Positions 1-9,703 of a stretch of 64,000 bases of DNA are shown here, in pieces. This stretch comes from Idiomarina ramblicola (GTDB lineage: Bacteria > Pseudomonadota > Gammaproteobacteria > Enterobacterales > Alteromonadaceae), in assembly GCF_003987255.1 (NCBI RefSeq), contig NZ_PIQC01000009.1, positions 62,001 through 126,000 of the forward strand, read 5' to 3'. The translations under genes and the position numbers were made by a program. Within the stretch, counting starts at the first letter, position 1, and the number at the start of each line of letters is the position of its first letter. Below the pieces are notes generated by a model. That model worked only from the letters and a program-made list of their open reading frames with translations, was not told the DNA's origin and did not search any database.

Positions 1-2382
1 CGTTATGAATCAGCGAATCACGAGCGGGTGCTGACTGAGCTGGCAACCACACTGACCGACTTGGTCAAATTGGCAAAAGAAGCGGATGTCGGCGTAACCA
101 TTGATGCAGAAGAAGCCGATCGCCATGAATTATCGCTTGAGCTGTTTGAGAAGGTTTATCGCAGTGGCGTTTGTAAGGGGTGGCCGCGTTTTGGTCTGGT
201 GGTTCAAGCTTATTCTAAGCGAGCACTCCCCACGCTATGCTGGATCACAGCATTAGCAAAAGAGTGTGGCGACGAAATCCCGGTGCGACTTGTTAAAGGC
301 GCCTATTGGGATAACGAAATTAAGTGGACTCAAGAAAATGGGCTGCTTGGCTACCCGGTGTTTACTCGCAAGTCTCACAGTGACATTTCCTATCTAGCTT
401 GCTCACGCTATTTATTAAGCGACGATACAGACGGTGCCATTTATCCGCAATTCGCTACTCATAACGCGCAAACCTTTATGGCCATTCAACAGATGAATGA
501 GACCCATCAGCGCCGCATTGAGTATCAGCGTTTGCACGGCATGGGTGACAGCTTGTATGACACTATCATGGATCAAAACCCGGGCATGGTCGTACGAATT
601 TACGCACCCGTAGGCCCGCATAAAGATTTGCTGCCGTATTTGGTTCGCCGGTTATTGGAAAATGGTGCTAACTCGTCATTTGTCCATAAGCTATTAGATT
701 CCGACACGCCGGTCGATGAACTGGTCGAGCACCCAATGAAGACCGCGTCAGGTTTCGAGAAATACGCAAGCAGCAAAATTCCACTTCCCCCGCAAATGTA
801 TGGGGATCGCACAAATTCGTTAGGATTGAATATGAATATTCACTCACAAGCAGATGATTTTATTGCAGCGGTTCAACAGTACCGTGACAAACAATGGCAA
901 GGCGGTCCCATCGTCGATGGGAAAACCGTTGAAACCGATCACCATGTCAGTATTACCAGCCCTCAGGAAACCTCTAAGAAGGCTGGCCTCATTTACTGGG
1001 GTGATAAGAAACTTTCTGAGCAAGCGCTGCAAAGCGCTAACGCCGCCTATAAATCCTGGCGCGACGTACCAACGGAAGAGCGCGCACAGTGCTTGGAAAA
1101 ATTCGCTGACCTAATGGAAGCTAACCGCAACGAGCTGATCGCATTATGTTCGGTAGAAGCGGGCAAAGGGTTACAGGATGGCATCGATGAAGTCCGTGAA
1201 GCGGTTGACTTCTGTCGTTATTACGCCAACCAGGCTCGCGAACTCATGGGTAAGCCGATTCAGTTACCAGGGCCAACGGGTGAAGACAATGACTTATTCG
1301 TTGAAGGTCGTGGTACCTTTATCTGTATCAGCCCGTGGAACTTCCCGTTGGCAATCTTCGTAGGCCAGGTCGCCGCTGCGTTGGTTACCGGTAACTCAGT
1401 TATTGCCAAACCGGCAGAACAAACCGGACTGATTGCCTACCGCGCAGTGCAATTGGCTCTGGAAGCTGGTATTCCGGGCAACGTATTACACTTTATGCCG
1501 GGTAGTGGTGCTGAAGTCGGTAGTTATCTGACCAGCCAAGAAGATATTGCCGGCGTTTGCTTTACCGGTTCAACTTACACTGCTCAGGCAATTAACCGTG
1601 CATTAGCCGCACGCACCGGTCCAATCGTGCCTCTGGTTGCAGAAACCGGTGGGCAAAACGCCATGATGGTTGACTCTACCGCGCTGCCGGAACAAGTGGT
1701 CACCGATGTCGTTGCCAGTGCTTTCCAGAGCGCGGGACAACGGTGCTCAGCGCTTCGCGTGCTGTTTGTGCAGGATGACGTCGCCGATCGCATTATCGAC
1801 CTACTGCGCGGCGCTATGGAAGAGCTCAAGGTTGGCGACCCATTACTGCATGAAACCGACGTCGGACCGGTTATCGACGGTATTGCAAAAACCAATCTGG
1901 AGCAGCACATATCTGATATCCAGCAAGCCGGCCGCCTGATCGCTCGTGCACCACTGCCAGATTACGCTATGGGCGGTACCTTTGTCGCACCAACAGCCAT
2001 TGAAATTGACAGTATCAGCCAGTTGGTGAAAGAAAACTTCGGGCCGATACTTCACGTTATTCGCTTTAAAACCAGTGAAATTGATGACGTTATAGAAAGC
2101 ATCAACAACACAGGCTTTGGTTTAACTTTCGGTATTCACAGCCGTAACGAAACCTTTGCTCATGACGTGGCAAGCCGTATTGATGTGGGTAACGTGTACA
2201 TTAACCGTAACCAGATAGGTGCAATTGTTGGCGTACAACCATTTGGTGGTCGCGGCATGTCAGGCACCGGACCGAAAGCTGGTGGTCCACACTACCTGAC
2301 TCGTTTTATTACCGAGAAAACACGTAGTGATAACATTACGGCGGTTGGTGGTAACGCCACCTTGCTGTCTTTAGACGATTAA
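1..2382 (+). CDS. putA: Bifunctional proline dehydrogenase / P5C dehydrogenase PutA, 3' part
   Basis: Oxidises proline to glutamate in two steps: an FAD-dependent proline dehydrogenase makes pyrroline-5-carboxylate and an NAD-dependent aldehyde dehydrogenase finishes. The frame is open from base 1, so the N-terminus lies outside the window; 793 residues remain. Visible proline dehydrogenase motifs are RLVKGAYWD, ATHNAQT and EYQRLHGMG (first ~260 residues). The aldehyde dehydrogenase half carries SPWNFPLAIF, the glutamate in VAETGGQNA and the catalytic cysteine in SAGQRCSALR. The protein stops about 30 residues after the conserved GTGPKAGGP, so it lacks the ~200-residue C-terminal extension of long PutA proteins such as that of E. 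coli. Whether an N-terminal DNA-binding domain exists cannot be seen. A hairpin terminator follows directly. Confidence 0.96.
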   Translation, partial: RYESANHERVLTELATTLTDLVKLAKEADVGVTIDAEEADRHELSLELFEKVYRSGVCKGWPRFGLVVQAYSKRALPTLCWITALAKECGDEIPVRLVKGAYWDNEIKWTQENGLLGYPVFTRKSHSDISYLACSRYLLSDDTDGAIYPQFATHNAQTFMAIQQMNETHQRRIEYQRLHGMGDSLYDTIMDQNPGMVVRIYAPVGPHKDLLPYLVRRLLENGANSSFVHKLLDSDTPVDELVEHPMKTASGFEKYASSKIPLPPQMYGDRTNSLGLNMNIHSQADDFIAAVQQYRDKQWQGGPIVDGKTVETDHHVSITSPQETSKKAGLIYWGDKKLSEQALQSANAAYKSWRDVPTEERAQCLEKFADLMEANRNELIALCSVEAGKGLQDGIDEVREAVDFCRYYANQARELMGKPIQLPGPTGEDNDLFVEGRGTFICISPWNFPLAIFVGQVAAALVTGNSVIAKPAEQTGLIAYRAVQLALEAGIPGNVLHFMPGSGAEVGSYLTSQEDIAGVCFTGSTYTAQAINRALAARTGPIVPLVAETGGQNAMMVDSTALPEQVVTDVVASAFQSAGQRCSALRVLFVQDDVADRIIDLLRGAMEELKVGDPLLHETDVGPVIDGIAKTNLEQHISDIQQAGRLIARAPLPDYAMGGTFVAPTAIEIDSISQLVKENFGPILHVIRFKTSEIDDVIESINNTGFGLTFGIHSRNETFAHDVASRIDVGNVYINRNQIGAIVGVQPFGGRGMSGTGPKAGGPHYLTRFITEKTRSDNITAVGGNATLLSLDD

Positions 2383-2400
2383 AGCCGCAGTAAGAGATAA

Positions 2401-2434
2401 AAAGCCAGCGATTTTAGCTGGCTTTTTATTTTAC
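2401..2434. terminator. Intrinsic terminator between putA and the convergent gene
   Basis: AAAGCCAGC and GCTGGCTTT form a 9-bp stem around a short loop, followed by TTTATTTT on the plus strand. It starts 19 bases after the putA stop. The A-rich left flank would also let it work for the convergent minus-strand gene, whose stop codon sits at its right edge. Confidence 0.85.
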
Positions 2435-2868
2435 TCATCGTAACTTTTCAACTCTATCTGATAATCATCCAGTCGCTGCTTTAGGCTATCATTTAAAATA
2501 ACAATAATTTCCTGCCGGTGCCCCTTTTCATCAACAAAGTTCAAACCAGCTAAATCTTCTTCATATTGCTGTAGTGTCGGCGGACTCTTTAAGTGATAAG
2601 TTTTGGGAGGCAAAATCAGGCGCTTTTCCGTCAACTCAAGGTCACGATAAAACGTAGCCGGTTGCAATGGCCTGAATTTCACTACAATAGCCATAACAGT
2701 CGCCATGGTCAGCAGTGCGCCTGTGATGATAATCCACAGTGGAACGGCATCGCCAATATAGATTGCCATCCATATAGCCAAAAAGAAGCCGCCCCAGGCT
2801 TGAGGGCGGCGACTGTCACGATAGAACGTCAGTGTTGTGTCTTGTGATTTTTCGTTTTTAGAAGTCAT
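2431..2868 (-). CDS. Small two-helix membrane protein of unknown function
   Basis: A 145-residue protein I do not recognise. Two adjacent hydrophobic segments at about residues 25-65 (containing GGFFLAIWMAIYIGDAVP and WIIITGALLTMATVMAIVV) predict an inner-membrane hairpin. A charged ~80-residue C-terminal domain follows, probably cytoplasmic. The ATG at 2868 is preferred over the GTG at 2874. It overlaps the last 11 bases of the upstream acyl-CoA dehydrogenase gene, so translational coupling is likely, and it may be a conserved partner of that gene. No catalytic motif is visible. Confidence 0.7.
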   Translation of the reverse strand: MTSKNEKSQDTTLTFYRDSRRPQAWGGFFLAIWMAIYIGDAVPLWIIITGALLTMATVMAIVVKFRPLQPATFYRDLELTEKRLILPPKTYHLKSPPTLQQYEEDLAGLNFVDEKGHRQEIIVILNDSLKQRLDDYQIELKSYDE

Positions 2869-4642
2869 CGTCACTATGTAAATAAAGGCTTTCGCTGCCG
2901 TCTTTTATCGCTAATGCCAGACCATGAATACGTGGCAAAATACGTGCAAAATAGAAGCGAGCCGTTTTTGCTTTAGTTGCTAAGTATGGTTTCTCTTTTA
3001 CCAGAGGTTCAGCCGCTATTGCCATCTTCAACCACAAGTAAGCGTAAGAAACATAACCCACCAAATGCAGATACTCAACCGCTACGCTGTTAACCAGGTT
3101 CTCGTCACCAGCGGCTTTTTGTAGTACTTCTTCGCTGACACCATTCAGTATATTCAGCGCCTGTTGCAGCTGCTCACGCTGCGTAATCCAATTTCCACCG
3201 GTTGCGGTTTCGTCTAAAAAGGTCTGAACCTCTTCATTAAACGGCTGCAATAGTTTGCCTTGTGAACCAAACACTTTACGACCCAATAAATCCAGTGCCT
3301 GAATACCGTTTGTACCTTCATAAATTTGCGCTATACGAGTGTCACGAACCAACTGTTCCTGGCCCCACTCCCGCACGTAACCATGGCCACCAAAAACTTG
3401 TTGCCCGTGAATGGTAGACTCCAGCCCGGTGTCAGTCAAAAAGGCTTTAGCGACAGGTGTCAATAACGCAACCATCGCGTCTGCTTTTTCTCGAACCGGC
3501 TCATCTTCCGCGTATTTCGAACGGTCGAGTTGCTGACCCACCCAAGTTGAGAACGCGCGGCCGCCTTCAGTCAGCGACTTCATGGTCAGCAACATACGGC
3601 GCACATCACCATGCACTAAAATAGAGTCGGCTTCAGCTTTGTCGTTACGAGTTGCCTTAGCACCACGTCCCTGAATGCGATCTTTAGCGTATTCCAGAGC
3701 GTTCTGGTACGACCGTTCTGCAGCACCAAGTCCCTGGATACCAACGCCTAAGCGTTCATAGTTCATCATGGTGAACATAGCCGGCAGACCGCGATGCGGT
3801 TCACCGACCAACCAGCCTTTTGCACCGTCAAAGTTCATGACACAGGTGGCTGACCCATGAATACCCATCTTGTGTTCTATTGAGCCACAGCTAACAGCGT
3901 TACGCTCGGTCAGGTTGCCTTGTTCATCAGACAAAAACTTAGGCACCACAAACAACGAAATGCCTTTTGTACCTGCCGGAGCATCAGGTAATTTGGCCAA
4001 CACTAAATGAACAATATTCTCCGCTAAATCGTGTTCGCCACCGGTGATGAATATCTTAGTACCGCTGATAGAAAAACTGCCGTCCTCAGCTGGTATCGCT
4101 TTACTGCGAATAATACCTAGATCTGTTCCGGCATGAGATTCTGTCAGGCACATAGTGCCGGTCCACTCACCTGATACCATGCGCGGTAGATAATGATTCT
4201 TTAGTTCGTCACTACCATGCGAGTTAATCGCCATAATAGCGCCGGAGGTTAACCCCGGGTAGAGCGAGAAAGCGATATCGGCGCTACAAAGCATTTCTTC
4301 GTATTGAGCAGACAAAGACTTAGGTAAACCCATGCCGCCAAAGTCCGGGTTAGCTGTTACGCCAACCCAGCCGCCTTCAGCCAACTGGCGAAAGTTTTCT
4401 TTGTAGCCTTTAGGGGTTGTTACTACTCCATCTGCAAATTTAACGCCTTCCTCGTCGGCTTCACGGGCCAGCGGCGCTACTAAGTTTTCAGCAACCTTGG
4501 CACCTTCATCCAAAATAGCACCGGCAGTTTCGACATCCATCATGTCAGCAAGCTCTGGGGTTTTCTGCCAGTCGTCAGCAACACGGAATACATCGTGCAG
4601 GACAAAATCCATATCGTCGCGGGGAGCTCTGTAGTCAGCCAT
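2858..4642 (-). CDS. Acyl-CoA dehydrogenase, DmdC-like large subfamily
   Basis: FAD-dependent alpha,beta-dehydrogenation of an acyl-CoA thioester, as in fatty-acid or branched or thio-acyl-CoA breakdown. The 594-residue length and the N-terminal pattern MADYRAPRDDMDFVLHDVF are typical of the large subfamily that includes methylmercaptopropionyl-CoA dehydrogenase DmdC. FAD-binding motifs CLTESHAGTDLG and ITGGEHD lie at about residues 155-225, and the family's catalytic glutamate is in QIYEGTNGIQALDL. The start at 4642 has a clear ribosome site (AGAGGTAATGAT); the longer frame from 4678 has none. Substrate cannot be told from sequence: DmdC-like members often act on ordinary acyl-CoAs. No other beta-oxidation gene is adjacent. 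Confidence 0.9.
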   Translation of the reverse strand: MADYRAPRDDMDFVLHDVFRVADDWQKTPELADMMDVETAGAILDEGAKVAENLVAPLAREADEEGVKFADGVVTTPKGYKENFRQLAEGGWVGVTANPDFGGMGLPKSLSAQYEEMLCSADIAFSLYPGLTSGAIMAINSHGSDELKNHYLPRMVSGEWTGTMCLTESHAGTDLGIIRSKAIPAEDGSFSISGTKIFITGGEHDLAENIVHLVLAKLPDAPAGTKGISLFVVPKFLSDEQGNLTERNAVSCGSIEHKMGIHGSATCVMNFDGAKGWLVGEPHRGLPAMFTMMNYERLGVGIQGLGAAERSYQNALEYAKDRIQGRGAKATRNDKAEADSILVHGDVRRMLLTMKSLTEGGRAFSTWVGQQLDRSKYAEDEPVREKADAMVALLTPVAKAFLTDTGLESTIHGQQVFGGHGYVREWGQEQLVRDTRIAQIYEGTNGIQALDLLGRKVFGSQGKLLQPFNEEVQTFLDETATGGNWITQREQLQQALNILNGVSEEVLQKAAGDENLVNSVAVEYLHLVGYVSYAYLWLKMAIAAEPLVKEKPYLATKAKTARFYFARILPRIHGLALAIKDGSESLYLHSDDDF

Positions 4643-4751
4643 ATCATTACCTCTTGTATGAATCACACGGACATTCAAACAAATAATTCAAACGCCTGTT
4701 TAAACTTTATCGCACAAGAGTATGAATCCCTTTGCGGGATGTCAATAATTT

Positions 4752-5459
4752 CTAAGGTTGCCAGTCTTCTAAAGCGGCTTGTGAGAATGCTTGTGAATCC
4801 ATCACCAACACCACTTTCTGCGGCTCTATTCTCAGAATAGTCAATTGATTCAGCGCATCGCCCTCGTATAGTCGCTGGCCATTGAGTTCAATCCATCGCT
4901 GGGACGCACTGGAACGATACATATGGCTATCGTAGCTAAAGGCAGGCACCTGTCGCTGAAATGAACGCGAAAGCTCACCTAATGGCGGAATAACGCTGGT
5001 ATCGGCCTCATCATTATTGTTACTGCCGGTATCATTTACTGCGGCTTCAAAACGCTGTAACAAGTCGGGAGAGACGGCAGACAAGTCAAGAGCTTCGCGC
5101 TGTGGTTCTGTTTGTTCCGGTTGAGCCGCGTCCGTGGAAGTTGGCTCTGGCAAGTCTGAGCTCTTAGCAACCTCTACTGTTTCTTCTTGCGGTTCAGCAT
5201 CCCAGCTTATCGCTTCAACGGTTTCGGTTTCCCCCCAACTAAAGCGCTCCGCCGCAACAGTTTCAGGCTCTGGTTCTTTCGCGAGCCACTGAGCGGCTCC
5301 TGCCCCCAGCACTCCTCCTACAACAATGATTGCGGGCCATATTAGCCACGCCCAACCTCGGGTACGGTTATCGGTGGCCATTAAAGAAGCGTCTAATATT
5401 GACCGTTGCTTTAATAGCGGCGACTGCTGTTGCTTTAATGCTTTTAATAAGGAGGACAT
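4752..5459 (-). CDS. exeB: GspB/ExeB-type secretin assembly protein
   Basis: Inner-membrane partner of ExeA; the pair helps the type II secretion secretin pass the peptidoglycan and assemble in the outer membrane. The 235-residue protein has a short cytoplasmic N-terminus (MSSLLKALKQQQ), one membrane helix at about 36-58, a Pro/Glu-rich periplasmic linker, and a C-terminal GspB domain (LPALS-like FSYDSHMYRSSASQRWIELN, then YEGDALNQLTI). The ATG follows the exeA stop after two bases and has the ribosome site AAGGAGG inside the exeA end, so the two are one operon. The rest of the gsp cluster is not in the window, which is common for exeAB. Confidence 0.88.
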   Translation of the reverse strand: MSSLLKALKQQQSPLLKQRSILDASLMATDNRTRGWAWLIWPAIIVVGGVLGAGAAQWLAKEPEPETVAAERFSWGETETVEAISWDAEPQEETVEVAKSSDLPEPTSTDAAQPEQTEPQREALDLSAVSPDLLQRFEAAVNDTGSNNNDEADTSVIPPLGELSRSFQRQVPAFSYDSHMYRSSASQRWIELNGQRLYEGDALNQLTILRIEPQKVVLVMDSQAFSQAALEDWQP

Positions 5460-5461
5460 GA

Positions 5462-6892
5462 CTAACTCTCTTTACTCGCTCTTTTATTCAATCTGGGCCC
5501 AAAATCTGAAGCTCTTGAGGCCAGCCATGCCATCGTTGCTTCATCCAACTTGCCGGTCACACGAAGTCCCTGGCTCTTTTGCAACGCTTTAAACTGCTCC
5601 TCAGATGACTTTTTTTGCCATTCTGAACTTACATGTTCGCGCACTTGTTCACGTACCCACTGTTCTTTTTCATCTGGACTGTCGGTCTGTGGTGTCTGGT
5701 ACAAAATTAAAAAGGCACCATTCCAGCCGTTGGTGTCTATTGCCGTACCATCGGTAACCAGATCCGCCATTTTATCGCGCTTATAAAGTAACGCCGGATA
5801 GTTGATACTGCGCAACTGTTGTAAGCTTTGACTCAACTCCAGACAAGCAAGATCATATTGCTTTACCCACTTGCAAAAGTCGGTGTCTAGCGGAGGCTCC
5901 GGTAAACCCCATACACTGGCCAGCTCTTGCGCTGCCTTATACTGCATGGTGGTTGTCGTGTCCGGCTCAGGGGCCGTTTCTCTGACCAGGCTATAGCTTC
6001 CTATAGCACTGGCCACTAATAAGATAAATGCACCGGCCCAACGCCAGAAGGGTGACGGGTGCTTAACACCGCTTCTTCTGTCGGCCGGACCATTGAGCTC
6101 GGCATGTGCTTGTTGTAGGTGTCTAGGTAAAACTTCTGCACTTGATTCCGTATAGGCCGACAGCAGTGCCCGGTCGCAATACAGGTTTAATAAACGGGGA
6201 ATCCCCTGAGTCAGTTGATGTGCTTTACGCGCCGCAGCTGCACTGAAAAGTGGCCGATTCGCTCCTGCCACCTGAAGTCGATATGCGATATAACGTTGAG
6301 TATCGGCTTCTGTCAGCGGCAAAATATGATACCTGGCGGTAATGCGCTGTGCCAGCTGACGCAATTCCTGCCTGCGCAATAAATCCTGAAGCTCTGGCTG
6401 ACCAATTAAAATCACTCGCAATAACTTTCGGTCATGAGTTTCTAAATTGGTGAGTAACCTTAGCTGTTCAAGAACCTGCGGGCGCAGATGCTGAGCCTCG
6501 TCAATAAGCACCACACACTGGCGGCCATCATCATTGGCTTTCAGAAAGAACTGGCTGAGTTTATCAGTCAAGGTTTTACGAGTAGCGGATCGTTTTTGAT
6601 AACGGATACCAAATTCATCGCACAAACTGGCAAGCAGTTCGTCCTCATTCAGCATCGGATTCAAAATAAAGGCGGTTTCAGTCGACTCTGGTAATTGTTC
6701 CAGCAGCGCCCGCGACACCGTGGTTTTTCCCGTGCCCACTTCACCGGTCAGTAAAATAAAACCACCGCTGCCCTGTAGCCCTTGCGTGAGGTGCGCTAAC
6801 GCTTCCTGGTGCCGTTCACTCAGGTAAAGGTAGTTTGGGTCCGGGGCAATAGAAAAAGGCTCTGCCTGAAGACCAAAATAGTTTTGATACAT
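5462..6892 (-). CDS. exeA: ExeA/GspA-type AAA ATPase with peptidoglycan-binding domain
   Basis: ATPase of the ExeAB complex that remodels or binds peptidoglycan so that the type II secretin multimer can form. N-terminal AAA domain: Walker A GEVGTGKTT at 50-58, Walker B VVLIDEAQ with D131 and E132, and an arginine-rich sensor region (QLAQRITARYHILPL). One membrane helix lies at about 285-305 (FILLVASAIGSYSLV). The periplasmic part ends in a peptidoglycan-binding repeat (FKALQKSQGLRVTGKLDE). The 476-residue length is slightly short of Aeromonas ExeA. It is divergent from cca across a ~110-bp gap. Confidence 0.9.
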   Translation of the reverse strand: MYQNYFGLQAEPFSIAPDPNYLYLSERHQEALAHLTQGLQGSGGFILLTGEVGTGKTTVSRALLEQLPESTETAFILNPMLNEDELLASLCDEFGIRYQKRSATRKTLTDKLSQFFLKANDDGRQCVVLIDEAQHLRPQVLEQLRLLTNLETHDRKLLRVILIGQPELQDLLRRQELRQLAQRITARYHILPLTEADTQRYIAYRLQVAGANRPLFSAAAARKAHQLTQGIPRLLNLYCDRALLSAYTESSAEVLPRHLQQAHAELNGPADRRSGVKHPSPFWRWAGAFILLVASAIGSYSLVRETAPEPDTTTTMQYKAAQELASVWGLPEPPLDTDFCKWVKQYDLACLELSQSLQQLRSINYPALLYKRDKMADLVTDGTAIDTNGWNGAFLILYQTPQTDSPDEKEQWVREQVREHVSSEWQKKSSEEQFKALQKSQGLRVTGKLDEATMAWLASRASDFGPRLNKRASKES

Positions 6893-7001
6893 ATCGGTCC
6901 GCTACTGTGCTGATGTTATTATTTGTCCAACAGTGTAACGACTTGCTTGCACATCGACCAGTGATTCGACATGATCATGCCAAACAAAGTTGAGGTGAAC
7001 A

Positions 7002-8114
7002 GTGGAAGTCTATTTAGTCGGTGGCGCGGTACGCGACAAACTCCTTAAATTACCCGTGCATGAACGCGACTGGGTGGTCGTTGGCGCCCGATCTGAAGAG
7101 CTGCTGGACCAAGGTTTTCAGCAAGTAGGGAAAGACTTCCCGGTGTTTTTGCATCCGGACACGCATGAAGAATATGCGTTAGCCCGTAAAGAGCGAAAGT
7201 CAGGCAGAGGTCACACAGAGTTTACCGTTTATGCCTCGCCAGAGGTTACTCTTGAGCAGGACCTTGCTCGTCGTGACTTAACCATTAATGCCATTGCAGA
7301 AAGCGAAAACGGAACACTTATTGATCCTTACAAAGGTGTACAGGATCTTGAAGCCCGTAAACTGCGACATGTGTCAGAAGCTTTTACAGAGGATCCTCTA
7401 AGAGTTCTGAGAGTAGCAAGGTTTGCTGCTCGCTTTGCTCATTTCGGATTTACTGTCGCTTCAGAAACACAGCAGCTACTACAACAGATGTCAGATAGCG
7501 AAGAGCTCAGTCACTTAGTTCCCGAGAGAGTCTGGAAAGAATGGGAAAAAGCGCTGTTAAGCGAAACACCAACCGCGTTCCTGGAATTGCTCAAGAGCAT
7601 TGACGCACTACCACAGGTTTTACCGGGTATCACGGCAACTGATCGCCAATTGCAAAGGCTACATAGAACCTCAGCTTTTTCTGGTGAAGCAGCACTGCGC
7701 TTTGCCTGTTTATTTGTAGAGCAAAAGACACCCGATGATATCAAGCAGTTTTGTCGCCGGTTGGCTATTCCAAACCACTATCGCGATGCCGCAACCCTTG
7801 CCAGGAATAATGAACACTTCATAACTCAGGCTAAGCTCCCTGAGGCAGAGTCGCTTTCGGCCACTTTAAAACAAATTGATTACTGGCGGCGTCCGGAAAA
7901 GCTCGAGCAGTTACTTCAGTTAAGAGCAGCCGAATTTAGTCAGTCAGAACAAAAGACAACTATTGATAAGCAGCACCAAAAACTGCGCTTAGCTGGCGAG
8001 AAAGCGTCAGCGCTTAGTTCTCAGGCTTTGCAGAAGCAGGGGTTCACCGGTAAAGCACTGGGCAATGCACTGCGTGAACAGCGCGAGAAAATACTTGCAG
8101 AGGCGCTGGTTTAA
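7002..8114 (+). CDS. cca: CCA-adding tRNA nucleotidyltransferase, reduced C-terminus
   Basis: Adds or repairs the 3'-CCA of tRNAs using CTP and ATP. The class II nucleotidyltransferase head shows [10 protein letters not shown], the HERDWVVVG metal-binding segment and the [13 protein letters not shown] motif. A GTG start at 7002 is chosen because GAGGTG sits five bases upstream and the N-terminus then begins exactly as in the family. At 370 residues it is about 40 shorter than E. coli Cca. The region that should hold the HD phosphohydrolase domain reads [17 protein letters not shown], without the histidine-aspartate signature, so the 2',3'-phosphodiesterase and phosphatase activities are probably absent. 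Its stop overlaps the folK stop by four bases. Confidence 0.95.
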   Translation: MEVYLVGGAVRDKLLKLPVHERDWVVVGARSEELLDQGFQQVGKDFPVFLHPDTHEEYALARKERKSGRGHTEFTVYASPEVTLEQDLARRDLTINAIAESENGTLIDPYKGVQDLEARKLRHVSEAFTEDPLRVLRVARFAARFAHFGFTVASETQQLLQQMSDSEELSHLVPERVWKEWEKALLSETPTAFLELLKSIDALPQVLPGITATDRQLQRLHRTSAFSGEAALRFACLFVEQKTPDDIKQFCRRLAIPNHYRDAATLARNNEHFITQAKLPEAESLSATLKQIDYWRRPEKLEQLLQLRAAEFSQSEQKTTIDKQHQKLRLAGEKASALSSQALQKQGFTGKALGNALREQREKILAEALV

Positions 8115-8620
8115 CCCTCCAGCCAGCCAGTATTTTCAATAGGCTTTAAACGCTGCGGCGCCTGCTTGTTGGACGCCTGATGCTGTTCCCACAGTTGCTG
8201 ATAACTGACTTCCAAAACAGGATGCAAAAGCCCGCTAGCAATTTCAGCTAGCGGCCAGAGGACAAATGCATTTTCGAGGATCTCAGCACGTGGTAATTGC
8301 GGCTGTTGCGCTCGTATGACATCGTCATACAGCAACACATCAATATCCAGCGTCCGAGGACTGTACTTGGCACTCTCAGGCACTCGTCCGTTTTGTTGCT
8401 CAATGCGCTTACACTCGGCTAAAACCTCGGTAACAGAGCGACTTGTTTCCACCTCTACCACCAGATTGTAAAAATCGCTGCCGGAAAAACCGACCGATTC
8501 ACTGCGGAAAATTCGCGAACGTTGACGCCAGTCAAAGCTTTTGGCAATTGCTTCTAAGCCGGCACGAATGTGTTTTTCACGATCCGTATTAGAGCCTATT
8601 CCGAGAAAAACTTGCGCCAC
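8111..8620 (-). CDS. folK: HPPK, 2-amino-4-hydroxy-6-hydroxymethyldihydropteridine pyrophosphokinase
   Basis: Transfers pyrophosphate from ATP to the hydroxymethyl pterin in folate synthesis. The 169-residue protein shows [16 protein letters not shown] at the N-terminus, [10 protein letters not shown], and the signature [14 protein letters not shown], whose aspartates bind magnesium. It lies 11 bases downstream of folB on the same strand, so the two consecutive folate-pathway enzymes are an operon. It converges on cca with a shared TTAA at the stops, leaving no space for a terminator. Confidence 0.96.
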   Translation of the reverse strand: MAQVFLGIGSNTDREKHIRAGLEAIAKSFDWRQRSRIFRSESVGFSGSDFYNLVVEVETSRSVTEVLAECKRIEQQNGRVPESAKYSPRTLDIDVLLYDDVIRAQQPQLPRAEILENAFVLWPLAEIASGLLHPVLEVSYQQLWEQHQASNKQAPQRLKPIENTGWLEG

Positions 8621-8631
8621 AACTTATCCTC

Positions 8632-9015
8632 TTAACCGAACGGACTGTCAAACACGCTTCGACGAACCGTAACCGCAACGTTTTTTGCATTAGGCACTGC
8701 TCCGGGCTTAGCTACGCGCACTTCAACATTCTGAACACCAAATTCATTCAGAATTAAGGTAGCCACCCCTTCAGCAACCGTTTCAATTAACTGTCGCGGT
8801 TTTTCTGCAACCCATGCCGAAACCCGTTCACTCACCAGAGCGTAGTCTAAAGCGTCGTCAATATCATCGGTGGTCGCTGCACGTTGGTTGTCCCAGCTCA
8901 TTTGAATGTCCAGCACCAACTGCTGTTTTTTTTCTTTTTCCCAGTCGTAAACGCCAATAATGGTTTCTATGGTTAAACCCTCAATACTGACGACATCGAT
9001 ATCTGCTTGTTCCAT
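8632..9015 (-). CDS. folB: Dihydroneopterin aldolase
   Basis: Cleaves 7,8-dihydroneopterin to the hydroxymethyl pterin used by FolK. The 127-residue protein begins near VSIEGLTIETIIGVYDWE, where the conserved glutamate and tyrosine of the active site lie, and ends with VEVRVAKPGAVPNAKNVAV, matching the family's conserved lysine-proline segment. I use the ATG at 9015; the longer frame starts with TTG at 9042 and adds nine residues not expected in FolB. No strong ribosome site precedes either. It is divergent from plsY, as in many gammaproteobacteria. Confidence 0.94.
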   Translation of the reverse strand: MEQADIDVVSIEGLTIETIIGVYDWEKEKKQQLVLDIQMSWDNQRAATTDDIDDALDYALVSERVSAWVAEKPRQLIETVAEGVATLILNEFGVQNVEVRVAKPGAVPNAKNVAVTVRRSVFDSPFG

Positions 9016-9112
9016 TTGTGTTAACCCGTGGTAATTGCCCAAAAAACCGCTTATTCTAGGGACATTGACTTTTAATCGCAGTCTACCTTAACCAACGAGG
9101 GATTCGTACCCC

Positions 9113-9703
9113 ATGACAGCGCTTACTTTACTGATGATACTTTCAGCCTACCTTCTGGGCTCTATCAGTAGCGCTGTGGTTATCTGCCGGCTTTGGGGGT
9201 TACCTGACCCCCGCAACGAAGGCTCTGGCAATCCGGGAACAACCAATGTTTACCGGGTGGGCGGAAAAATCCCCGCATTAATGACTCTATGGTTTGATGT
9301 TTTAAAAGGTATGGTGCCGGTGTGGGGCTCTTATTTTTTAGGCATTGAGCCATTTTTCCTCGGGCTAATTGCTGTCGCAGCCTGTCTTGGTCACATTTTC
9401 CCGCTTTACTTCCATTTTCGTGGCGGCAAAGCTGTAGCGACCGCCTTAGGTGCGATGTTTCCGGTTGCCTGGGAAATGGCCTTACTACTTATTGCGACCT
9501 GGTTACTGGTTTTTCGTATTAGCCGGGTATCCTCTTTGGCGGCTCTGGTGACGGTTTGTCTTGCACCGTTTTATGCTTATTGGATAAAACCTCAATACAC
9601 GGTGCCGGTTATTATGATTTCGCTATTGATACTCTGGCGTCACCAGGCCAATATTCTGCGCTTGTCCTCGGGCGAAGAAAAAGCCTTTAAACGGCGTCGT
9701 TAA
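9113..9703 (+). CDS. plsY: Acyl-phosphate:glycerol-3-phosphate acyltransferase
   Basis: Inner-membrane enzyme that moves an acyl group from acyl-phosphate to glycerol-3-phosphate, the first step of phospholipid synthesis. The 196-residue protein has about five membrane helices and the three family motifs: GSISSAV with the following serine/arginine, [12 protein letters not shown], and [18 protein letters not shown]. The 3' end overlaps the convergent tsaD gene by 17 bases. The neighbourhood folB-plsY-tsaD is conserved in gammaproteobacteria. Confidence 0.96.
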   Translation: MTALTLLMILSAYLLGSISSAVVICRLWGLPDPRNEGSGNPGTTNVYRVGGKIPALMTLWFDVLKGMVPVWGSYFLGIEPFFLGLIAVAACLGHIFPLYFHFRGGKAVATALGAMFPVAWEMALLLIATWLLVFRISRVSSLAALVTVCLAPFYAYWIKPQYTVPVIMISLLILWRHQANILRLSSGEEKAFKRRR

